Shown here one piece after another: positions 8,435 to 13,371 of a stretch of DNA of 13,371 nucleotides. The translations under genes and the position numbers were made by a program. Numbering within the stretch: the stretch's first letter is position 1; each line of letters opens with the position of its first letter. The notes beneath the pieces were generated by a model that did no database searches, was not told where the DNA came from, and saw nothing but the letters and a program-made list of their open reading frames with translations. The DNA comes from BRH-c25 sp964619815 (GTDB lineage: Bacteria; Bacillota; Clostridia; Lutisporales; Lutisporaceae): assembly GCA_964619815.1 (NCBI GenBank), contig CAZUGK010000113.1:1-13371 (forward strand). The letters run 5' to 3'.

Positions 8435-9351
8435 CAGAAGGTTTTTCTCCCGTATTTTTTTATAAAGGTAATAAATTCTTTAATGTGGGGCTGAGAAGCC
8501 CTGCTTTTGTGATATATGGCACAAATTTCACAAACCGGTTCNNNNNNNNNNTCCTTTATTGGCAGAGTCTTTAATAAGTTGGTATGCAGTTCTTTTTTTA
8601 CAGAGGTAGCCGGGATAATTGAAACACCATGGTTAGCTATTACGGATGCTTTTATGGACTCAATAGAGGCCAGTTCCATTTCTATATTCAATTTTTCAAT
8701 CGGAATATCATCCCTTATAAACATTTCTTCGACAAATTGTCTTATACTGCTTCCGCTTGACCCGATTATAAAAGGTAAAGCTGCAATTTCCTTCAATGAG
8801 ATAGAATTCCTAGCTATCACACGGCTGCTGGAAAATACAAATATCAAATTAATGTCGGTTATACTGATACATTCAATCTCATCCATATTTATTTTTGAAT
8901 CTATGAAACCAATATCGGCACTAAAGTCTAAAACATGCTCAATAATATTTCTGCTATATTCATTTTTTATTGAAAATCTGGTATCAGGGTGACTTTTCTT
9001 ATATAAGTGCAGGGTACAAGGCAGGAGATATTCCCCAACACTGTTGCAGGAGAATATTTTAATCTCCTGGAGCTCTGCTTTCCTGCACTGTTCAAGCTCT
9101 TTAAGCATATTTTCATAAATGTTTACCAATGCCTCAGCATAGCTCAATACAATTTCGCCTTCCTCAGTCAACTCCACACCTTTATTGCTTCTTAACAAAA
9201 GCTTTGTATTTAAAGATCTCTCTAGAGATTGAAGCTGCTGGCTTAAGGCTGATTGAGTCATGTGTAATTTTTTGGATGCTTTAGAGATGCTGTCCTGCTT
9301 AACTGCTTCGATAAATGAAGTAAGATAATCTATCTGCAAATCAATCACCAT
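8431..9351 (-). CDS. LysR-type transcriptional regulator, probably of the selenoprotein locus
   Basis: About 306 residues (four unknown because of an assembly gap). The N-terminal winged helix-turn-helix covers about residues 7-65, with SISKASKKLHMTQSALSQQL as the recognition region. The C-terminal periplasmic-binding-protein-like effector domain runs from about 95 to 300. It is divergent from the selenoprotein gene, the classic arrangement for a LysR regulator and its target. LysR regulators tied to selenium metabolism are known, but I infer that role from context only. The annotated ATG has AAGG touching it. A TTG at 9339 (product MQIDYLTSFIEAV) has better Shine-Dalgarno spacing and matches the usual LysR N-terminus, so it is a real alternative. 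The gap at 8542-8551 keeps the frame. Confidence 0.9.
   Translation of the reverse strand: MVIDLQIDYLTSFIEAVKQDSISKASKKLHMTQSALSQQLQSLERSLNTKLLLRSNKGVELTEEGEIVLSYAEALVNIYENMLKELEQCRKAELQEIKIFSCNSVGEYLLPCTLHLYKKSHPDTRFSIKNEYSRNIIEHVLDFSADIGFIDSKINMDEIECISITDINLIFVFSSSRVIARNSISLKEIAALPFIIGSSGSSIRQFVEEMFIRDDIPIEKLNIEMELASIESIKASVIANHGVSIIPATSVKKELHTNLLKTLPIKXXXXEPVCEICAIYHKSRASQPHIKEFITFIKKYGRKTFC
8542..8551. other. assembly gap (10 N)
   Basis: Ten N lie inside the LysR-type regulator gene, near the end of its effector domain. The same frame is open on both sides. Confidence 0.98.
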
Positions 9352-9374
9352 CCTTATCCTAGTGTATTAACATA

Positions 9375-9380
9375 ATTATA
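9375..9380 (-). promoter_or_regulatory. probable -10 box of the LysR regulator promoter
   Basis: On the minus strand this reads TATAAT, 23 bases upstream of the ATG at 9351. The -35 is less clear (TGTACC at 17 bases or TTGTGT at 20 bases). A copy of the 9-mer ATTAACATA (9366-9374) lies directly downstream of it, suggesting autoregulation. Confidence 0.5.
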
Positions 9381-9461
9381 GACTATTTCGCTTTAGGGGT
9401 ACACAATTTTTCTTGATTATTTTATGTATAACAAACTCTTATTGTACATCAGAAAGGCTAA

Positions 9462-9491
9462 TGACAAAAGAAAGATTGTTTGTTTTATAAT
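9462..9491 (+). promoter_or_regulatory. promoter of the selenoprotein-tatAC unit
   Basis: A sigma-A-like promoter: TGACAA (9462-9467), an 18-base spacer, and a perfect TATAAT (9486-9491). The predicted start is near 9498, giving a leader of about 65 bases. The promoter at 12070-12099 has the same spacing and a related leader. Confidence 0.6.
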
Positions 9492-9541
9492 TAACATATA
9501 AGCGCGCGGTGAATAAAGTGTTATATGTTAATCGGTTAACA
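9490..9541 (+). promoter_or_regulatory. operator-like inverted repeats in the selenoprotein leader
   Basis: ATTAACATATAA (9490-9501) and TTATATGTTAAT (9521-9532) form a perfect 12-bp inverted repeat with a 19-base spacer, starting inside the -10 box. The right arm also takes part in a second dyad, TGTTAATCGGTTAACA (9526-9541). A LysR binding region is the simplest reading. An RNA with two alternative hairpins is possible for the transcribed part. Confidence 0.55.
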
Positions 9542-9562
9542 ATTTGATCGGAGGGTGAAAGT

Positions 9563-10225
9563 ATGACTGAAATATCAAGAAAAGAATTTCTCAAAGGAGT
9601 AGGAAAGGCAGTTGCCGGAGTAACAGTTGTAGGTACTTTAGGATCTGTATTGACAGGATGTTCAACTCAAGAAGCTACAGCTGAAGCTTCACCTGCACCT
9701 GCAACACCGGAGAAACCCCAGTGGCCATTTCCATATAAGAAAATAGATGCAGATAAGGCTGCTGAAAGGGCTTTTAAGGCATACAAAGAAAAAGGCGGGT
9801 GAGGTATCGGAGTTTCCGAAGGGTTCTTCGGCACGTTAGCAGATGAAGTTGGGTATCCGTTCAATCAAATTCCACCAGAAGCATTTATAAGTGCAGCTGG
9901 AGGGTTCGGACAAGCCACTCTTTGCGGTACTATAGCTGTAGGAGCAGCTTGCATAGGCAGTGTGTGCGATGCGGACACATCAAAGAAATTACTGGCAGAA
10001 CTTTCAAAATGGTATAAACAGGCAAGCTTCCCGAGTTATCAGCCGGAAGGTCTTAACCTGCCTCAAACAGTGTCTGACTCTGTATTATGCGAAGAGTCAG
10101 TTGGTAAATTCATGGAAGTAAGTGGATTTGAGTATGGCAGTCCTGAAAGAAAAAGCCGTTGTGCGGCTGTTGCAGCTGAGGTAACTAAGAAGGTTTTTGA
10201 ACTGCTGAATGCACAATTGGCATAA
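9563..10225 (+). CDS. C_GCAxxG_C_C family selenoprotein, Tat/lipoprotein-targeted (TGA at 9800-9802 read as Sec80)
   Basis: One 220-residue reading frame, interrupted only by TGA at codon 80. The N-terminus SRKEFLKG (residues 5-12) is a twin-arginine-like motif with RK instead of RR, followed by a mild hydrophobic stretch and the lipobox LTGC (Cys33), so the mature protein is probably a membrane-anchored extracytoplasmic lipoprotein. Residues 34-55 are an alanine/proline linker. The redox domain follows: Sec80 in GGUGIGV, then GGFGQATLCGTIAVGA (Cys121), Cys176 and Cys200. This matches the four-cysteine order of the C_GCAxxG_C_C family with Sec at the first position. Cys130 and Cys135 are extra. 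The last G of CGAxxG is V here. A SECIS-like hairpin follows the TGA, and the downstream part has no start or ribosome-binding site of its own. ATG 9563 has GGAGGGTG. The redox partner is unknown. Confidence 0.85.
9812..9834 (+). promoter_or_regulatory. bacterial SECIS-like element
   Basis: CCGAAG (9816-9821) and CTTCGG (9826-9831) form a perfect 6-bp stem with the loop GGTT. Two further pairs (9812-9813 with 9833-9834) extend it across a small internal loop. Nineteen bases separate the TGA from the loop, within the known bacterial range of about 16-37. The loop begins with GG, as required for SelB recognition. Confidence 0.78.
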
Positions 10226-10256
10226 CATTTAAACAGCATTTCAGTGAAATTCCCCT

Positions 10257-10283
10257 TTCAGGTGGAGAATGTCTCCACCTGAA
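10257..10283 (+). terminator. hairpin terminator after the selenoprotein gene
   Basis: TTCAGGTGGAGA (10257-10268) pairs perfectly with TCTCCACCTGAA (10272-10283) around a three-base loop, followed by CCATTTTAAT. The short T-tract suggests a leaky terminator that would keep the downstream tat genes at lower levels than the selenoprotein. Confidence 0.6.
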
Positions 10284-10360
10284 CCATTTTAATAGATTAA
10301 GCTTTAATGCAGATAAAGGAATTGTTTATATGTGAAATAAAGAGGATGGGAGGGAAGGCT

Positions 10361-10549
10361 ATGGGTTTCGGACGAATTGGTGCAACAGAACTAATACTTA
10401 TATTGGCTATAGCGCTTGTGATTTTTGGACCTGCTAAACTGCCTGAAATTGGGAGAACGTTTGGGAAAGCCATAAGAGAATTCAAAGCTCAGGCAAATAA
10501 GGTTACTGAAGATTTAAAGGTTGATTCCGATGATGAAAAGAAAAACTAG
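10361..10549 (+). CDS. tatA: Sec-independent protein translocase TatA
   Basis: This is the pore-forming component of the twin-arginine translocase. It has 62 residues. One N-terminal membrane helix (about 5-22, ATELILILAIALVIFGP) ends in the conserved FGP hinge, followed by an amphipathic helix KLPEIGRTFGKAIREFKAQ and a charged tail. I chose ATG 10361 because GGAGGG (10350-10355) is well placed; a further upstream in-frame start would add a non-TatA extension. It lies about 135 bases after the selenoprotein gene and overlaps the tatC start region, so tatA and tatC form one unit. With no tatB in the window this looks like a minimal TatAC system. Confidence 0.95.
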   Translation: MGFGRIGATELILILAIALVIFGPAKLPEIGRTFGKAIREFKAQANKVTEDLKVDSDDEKKN

Positions 10550-11285
10550 CAGTCCGGATAATGAGAAAAACTTAACCTTGGTCGAACACCTGGCAGAATT
10601 AAGGAAGAGAATAATATACTCTGCAATAGTATTTATTTTGGCTTCGAGCTTCTGTTACAGTTTTGCCGAAAAGATAATCGATAATATAATCGATATAGCA
10701 AGGAACGTTGAATTTGTATTCATAGCCCCTGCTGAGCTTTTATTATCTTATATCAAGCTTTCTGTAATAGGCGGGCTGATTATATCAGCACCATTTTTGA
10801 TATTTCAGATCTGGCTGTTTGTGATACCGGGATTGAAGCGTAAGGAAAAAAGATATATCCTGTTTTCTTTGCTTCTGGGGAGTGTATTTTTTATTGCCGG
10901 TGTGACCTTTGCATATTTTGTGGTTGTACCTACAATGATTGTTTTCTTTATAGGGTTCCAAATAGAAGCAATAAAGCCTATGATTAGCTTTAACAGCTAC
11001 TTAAGCTTTGTCCTGAGTACCATTTTTACCTTTGGGGCAATTTTTGAGCTGCCCATTCTGATGGTTCTTTTAAGCCGGTTCGGGATTCTTAAAGTCAGCT
11101 TTTTAAAGCAAAATCGTAAGTTTATTATACTGATAATCTTTGTATTGGCTGCAATATTGACACCGCCTGATGTAATTTCCCAGATAATTCTGGCGGGACC
11201 CATGATTCTGCTTGCTGAGATTGGTATCTTTTTAGCCGGTTTGGCGGAAAAGAAGATAGTAAATGATACATCGGATGAGGAATAA
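10530..11285 (+). CDS. tatC: Sec-independent protein translocase TatC
   Basis: This is the receptor subunit that recognises twin-arginine signal peptides. It has 251 residues from ATG 10530, which follows AAGG (10517-10520) at a good spacing; a TTG at 10521 would add three residues but is too close to that site. Family motifs are LVEHLAELRKR near residue 20, the FLIFQIWLFVIPGLKRKEK loop, FTFGAIFELPILM with the conserved glutamate, and LTPPDVISQ. Six membrane segments are evident. The gene overlaps the end of tatA. Directly upstream is a Tat-like lipoprotein selenoprotein, its most likely substrate. Confidence 0.96.
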   Translation: MMKRKTSSPDNEKNLTLVEHLAELRKRIIYSAIVFILASSFCYSFAEKIIDNIIDIARNVEFVFIAPAELLLSYIKLSVIGGLIISAPFLIFQIWLFVIPGLKRKEKRYILFSLLLGSVFFIAGVTFAYFVVVPTMIVFFIGFQIEAIKPMISFNSYLSFVLSTIFTFGAIFELPILMVLLSRFGILKVSFLKQNRKFIILIIFVLAAILTPPDVISQIILAGPMILLAEIGIFLAGLAEKKIVNDTSDEE

Positions 11286-11316
11286 ATGAGTAAAAATGTA
11301 AAGGAGATAGCATAAA

Positions 11317-11778
11317 ATGAAGAAAATAATATCTTTAATTTTAATATTATTATTACTGGTTACTGCCCTGGCAGGATGTTCGGGAGGAGCAAACGAAACA
11401 ACTGCAGCCCCGGAAAAAGAAACAACTAAAGTTGAAGAAAACAATACAGAGGCTGCTAAAGAAGAGGTTAAGACGGAAGAAAAAGCGGAAGAAAAACCTG
11501 CTGCAGAGGCAGTAACCTACAAGGATGGTACCTATGAAGGAGTAGGGGAAGGCATGCATACAATAAAAGTAGCTGTAGAGGTTGCAGGCGGTAAAATAAC
11601 TAAGGTTGAAATTAAAGAGCACGAAGAATCAAAGGGAGTTGCTGAACCGGCTTTAGAGCAAATTCCGGCAGCTATCGTTGAAAAGAATTCACCTGATGTG
11701 GATGTAGTAGCAGGTGCAACAATGGCAAGCGAAGGTATTATAAATGCTGTTAAAAACGCTTTGGAAGCTGCAAAATAA
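11317..11778 (+). CDS. lipoprotein with FMN-binding domain
   Basis: A 153-residue extracytoplasmic flavoprotein candidate. Residues 1-20 are a Sec-type lipoprotein signal with lipobox LAGC (Cys21). Residues 22-66 are a low-complexity linker rich in E, K, A and T. Residues 67-153 match the FMN-binding domain shared with RnfG/NqrC-type proteins (YKDGTYEGVGEGMHTIKVAV, GGKITKVEI). The covalent flavin motif is present as D129-VVAGAT135: Thr135 would be the FMN-linked residue, attached by an ApbE-type transferase. Ala137 replaces the usual S/T at the end of that motif, so flavinylation is likely but not certain. AAAGGAG upstream supports the ATG. It is 31 bases after tatC, so it is probably co-transcribed and could pass electrons to the selenoprotein. 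Confidence 0.9.
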   Translation: MKKIISLILILLLLVTALAGCSGGANETTAAPEKETTKVEENNTEAAKEEVKTEEKAEEKPAAEAVTYKDGTYEGVGEGMHTIKVAVEVAGGKITKVEIKEHEESKGVAEPALEQIPAAIVEKNSPDVDVVAGATMASEGIINAVKNALEAAK

Positions 11779-11836
11779 TGTCGCTGCTTGAAAAAGCACG
11801 GATAAAACAGGCCAAGCCTTATTAAGCAGTTTTAGT

Positions 11837-11872
11837 GAATGGGTTCTGCATTTTATAGGACTCATTCCTTTT
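11837..11872 (+). terminator. probable terminator of the selenoprotein-tatAC-FMN unit
   Basis: An 11-bp stem (11837-11847 with 11857-11867, two G-U pairs) has a nine-base loop and is followed by CTTTT. Outer bases AGCAG (11825-11829) and CTGCT (11876-11880) can extend the stem. It lies about 60 bases after the FMN lipoprotein gene. Confidence 0.6.
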
Positions 11873-12069
11873 AATCTGCTCATTAGAGGTTTCCTATGAA
11901 AATGGAGAATTGGCATGTATATCGGATGATATAGATGCTACACCTCCAACCCCAGTTAAATGCTGTACAGATTAATAAACTTGTTTTTAATATAATGATA
12001 TACCCGTTTGATCAAGTCAGACGGGTATATGCTAGTTGCAAAGAAACGAGGACCATCCTTTTTTTGTCG

Positions 12070-12099
12070 TTGTAAGTATGATCAAGTTTGTTATACAAT
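12070..12099 (+). promoter_or_regulatory. promoter of the YeeE-TusA-YeeE unit
   Basis: TTGTAA (12070-12075), an 18-base spacer, then TACAAT (12094-12099). ATTAACATA (12098-12106) overlaps the -10, exactly as in the selenoprotein promoter. The distance from -10 to ATG is 79 bases here and 77 there, and the leaders are similar throughout. Confidence 0.55.
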
Positions 12100-12172
12100 T
12101 AACATAATGAGCCCACAGTAAGTGATATATTGTGTTTCAATCGATTAACAAGTTAATTGGAAGGTGAAAAGT

Positions 12173-12832
12173 ATGGCTGAAATAAAAACATCCATAGCTA
12201 TACAGCCAAAGAAGAAAAAGGTCAATCAAATACCGTTTGGAGTAGCGCTTCTGATTGCTATTATAGGTATAGGCTTTTTTATAGGGAATCAGCAGCCTAA
12301 GTCGGCGCTTTTGTGGGTATTGGGAGTTGCAGCCGGATTTATTTTACAAAGATCAAGGTTTTGTTTTACAGCTTCCTTGCGAGACCCCGTGTTAACAGGA
12401 AGTACCTCTTTGACAAAGGCTGTGATAATCGCAATCGCAACTGCTACTGTTGGTTTCGCAGCACTTCAATATACAGCTGCGGCTAAGGGAGCTGTTATAC
12501 CGGGAAATATTTATCCGGTGGGAATTCACACTGCAGTAGGAGCTACACTGTTCGGAACCGGAATGGTTATAGCGGGAGGCTGTGCTTCAGGAACGCTTAT
12601 GAGAGTCGGGGAAGGCTTCTTAATGCAAATGCTTACGTTGGTATTCTTTATAATAGGGTCTCTTTGGGGAGCTAAGGATTTTGGGTGGTGGTCAATTAAA
12701 TTCATGCCTGAAAAAGGAGTATTTCTACCTGATATTTTAGGCTGGCCTTTAGCAATAATACTACAATTTGCATTATTAATAGCAATTTTTATATTAGCTG
12801 ATTGGTTTGGAAACAGAAAAGTGAATGAATAA
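12173..12832 (+). CDS. half-size YeeE/YedE family transporter
   Basis: A 219-residue membrane protein with about five or six hydrophobic segments and a basic N-terminal tail. It carries the two cysteine motifs of the YeeE/YedE family: QRSRFCFT (Cys64) with SLRDP just after, and GGCASGTLMRVGEG (Cys137). In the thiosulfate transporter TsuA, conserved cysteines along the channel are proposed to relay the substrate; that protein has both halves in one chain. Relatives of this kind are annotated as putative selenium transporters, which the context favours. I chose ATG 12173; GGAAGGTG is its ribosome-binding site, and an upstream GTG (12164) lies inside that site. The leader closely resembles that of the selenoprotein gene, including the first codons. 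Substrate is not established. Confidence 0.9.
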   Translation: MAEIKTSIAIQPKKKKVNQIPFGVALLIAIIGIGFFIGNQQPKSALLWVLGVAAGFILQRSRFCFTASLRDPVLTGSTSLTKAVIIAIATATVGFAALQYTAAAKGAVIPGNIYPVGIHTAVGATLFGTGMVIAGGCASGTLMRVGEGFLMQMLTLVFFIIGSLWGAKDFGWWSIKFMPEKGVFLPDILGWPLAIILQFALLIAIFILADWFGNRKVNE

Positions 12833-12858
12833 GGTTACTATCTGAGGAGGAAGCAAAA

Positions 12859-13086
12859 ATGGCAGAAATTAGATTGGCTTGCTTGGGAGAGGCCTGCCCT
12901 GTACCATTGATTAAAACGCAGAAGAAGATGGGCACTATGAGGGTTGGAGAGGTTTTGATAGTGGAAATAGACCATAGCTGTGCTATGAAAAATATACCTG
13001 AATGGGCAAAGAGAGCAGGACACAATGTTGATATAGAAGAGGTTGCTGACGGACAGTGGGAAGTATGCATTGAAAAAATAAGATAA
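12859..13086 (+). CDS. TusA-like carrier paired with YeeE transporters
   Basis: A 75-residue TusA-fold protein with CPVPLIK (Cys13), Cys8 and DHSC (Cys41), the same three cysteines as the paralogue at 8213-8434. In the characterised thiosulfate system a TusA-like protein (TsuB) works with the YeeE-type channel on the cytoplasmic side. Position between two YeeE genes suggests the same job here, receiving sulfur or selenium from the channel. GAGGAGG upstream supports the ATG. It is 26 bases after the first YeeE gene and 32 bases before the second. It ends WEVCIEKIR with a fourth cysteine, Cys70. Confidence 0.9.
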   Translation: MAEIRLACLGEACPVPLIKTQKKMGTMRVGEVLIVEIDHSCAMKNIPEWAKRAGHNVDIEEVADGQWEVCIEKIR

Positions 13087-13118
13087 TCATCCCTTTAAAT
13101 ATACATGGAGGTAAATTC

Positions 13119-13371
13119 ATGGATATAAAAAACAATGTTTACTATAAAAGATTTCTGAAGGAACCGTGGCCATATACAGCAGGTGCGGTGCTGCTTGGAC
13201 TGCTGAGTATCGGAATGCTTGCATTTACGGGAAATGCATGGGGGATAACATCCGCCTTTGCTACCTGGGCAGCATGGATATATCAAGCTATAGGCGGGCA
13301 TCCTGAAGTATGGTTTTACTTTCAGCAAGAGAGTAATGCAGCAGAATTATGCAGAGGATTTTTAGAGGATA
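13119..13371 (+). CDS. second YeeE/YedE family transporter (3'-partial)
   Basis: A reading frame from ATG 13119 with GGAGGT at 13107-13112 runs off the window after 84 codons. The product starts MDIKNNVYYKRFLKEPWPY, then has a hydrophobic helix AGAVLLGLLSIGMLAFTG and the NAWGITSAF motif typical of YeeE/YedE proteins, followed by a loop region with AAWIYQAIGGHPEVW. The visible part differs from the first YeeE gene, so the two are not a simple duplication. They may form the two halves of one channel. The missing 3' part would show the second cysteine motif. Confidence 0.82.
   Translation, partial: MDIKNNVYYKRFLKEPWPYTAGAVLLGLLSIGMLAFTGNAWGITSAFATWAAWIYQAIGGHPEVWFYFQQESNAAELCRGFLED

Larger units (their letters stand above)
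11779..12172 (+). other. 395-bp structured intergenic region
   Basis: No credible gene is visible. It holds the terminator at 11837-11872. A hairpin at 11913-11938 has loop GGAT and one G-G mismatch. A perfect 10-bp stem, ATATACCCGT (11998-12007) with ACGGGTATAT (12021-12030), has a 13-base loop containing TTGATCAA. A T-run follows at 12059-12065, then the promoter and leader of the YeeE unit. TGATCAAGT occurs twice, at 12009-12017 and 12079-12087. I do not recognise a known riboswitch class. Confidence 0.6.

Noticed and set aside
8516..8992. Plus-strand reading frame of 158 codons opposite the regulator
   Set aside because: It has no family resemblance and lies entirely antisense to a clear LysR gene.
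9563..9802. Gene ending at TGA 9800 as a short 79-residue lipoprotein or a pseudogene
   Set aside because: The frame stays open for 140 further codons in the same redox family, the TGA replaces the family cysteine, and a SECIS-like hairpin follows. A nonsense mutation is less likely.
9962..10225. Separate 87-residue protein from GTG 9962
   Set aside because: It has no ribosome-binding site and begins in the middle of the redox domain. It is the 3' part of the selenoprotein.
10307..10360. Upstream start for TatA adding 18 residues
   Set aside because: The extension is not TatA-like, and a good ribosome-binding site precedes the inner ATG at 10361.
11353..11622. Minus-strand frame opposite the FMN lipoprotein
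   Set aside because: It mirrors the repetitive E/K linker codons and has no start signal or family match.
11998..12065. Known riboswitch (c-di-GMP, fluoride, preQ1, Moco types)
   Set aside because: I compared by memory and none of their conserved cores is present; only generic stems are visible.
1..13371. CRISPR array, tRNA, rRNA, insertion sequence or attachment site
   Set aside because: No repeat-spacer pattern, cloverleaf, transposase or terminal repeats were seen anywhere in the window.

Overview
The window looks like chromosome from an anaerobic, low-GC Firmicute, probably a member of the Clostridia. The evidence is a bacterial-type V-ATPase operon with strong Shine-Dalgarno sequences and some TTG starts, AT-rich intergenic DNA, and a locus that appears to need selenocysteine decoding. 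Two runs of ten N (353-362 and 8542-8551) are assembly gaps inside genes.

Left part (1-8149, all plus strand): a V/A-type ATP synthase operon in the order C (5' end outside the window), I, K, F, E, A, B, D. Genes are tightly packed or overlap, except around the proteolipid gene K. K has a GC-rich stem-loop before it and two stem-loops after it, which suggests differential mRNA stability to supply the many K copies of the rotor ring. A hairpin overlaps the end of D.

Right part (8213-13371): a redox and sulfur/selenium accessory locus. A TusA-like gene (8213-8434) ends against a convergent LysR-type regulator (minus strand). The regulator is divergent from a Tat/lipoprotein-targeted C_GCAxxG_C_C redox protein. 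That redox gene is interrupted by an in-frame TGA at 9800-9802, followed at the right distance by a bacterial SECIS-like hairpin. I read it as one 220-residue selenoprotein. It is followed by tatA, tatC and a lipoprotein with a C-terminal FMN-binding domain. After a roughly 395-bp structured gap comes a second unit: half-size YeeE/YedE transporter, TusA-like protein, then a second YeeE/YedE gene that runs off the window.

How the parts fit: the promoters and leaders of the selenoprotein unit and the YeeE unit are clearly alike over about 100 bp. The 9-mer ATTAACATA occurs four times near the three promoters of this locus, including the regulator's own. I infer a LysR-controlled regulon that places a selenocysteine redox lipoprotein and a flavoprotein outside the membrane (the former via its own TatAC), coupled to a YeeE/TusA route for importing and handing over a sulfur or selenium species. 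The substrate is unknown.
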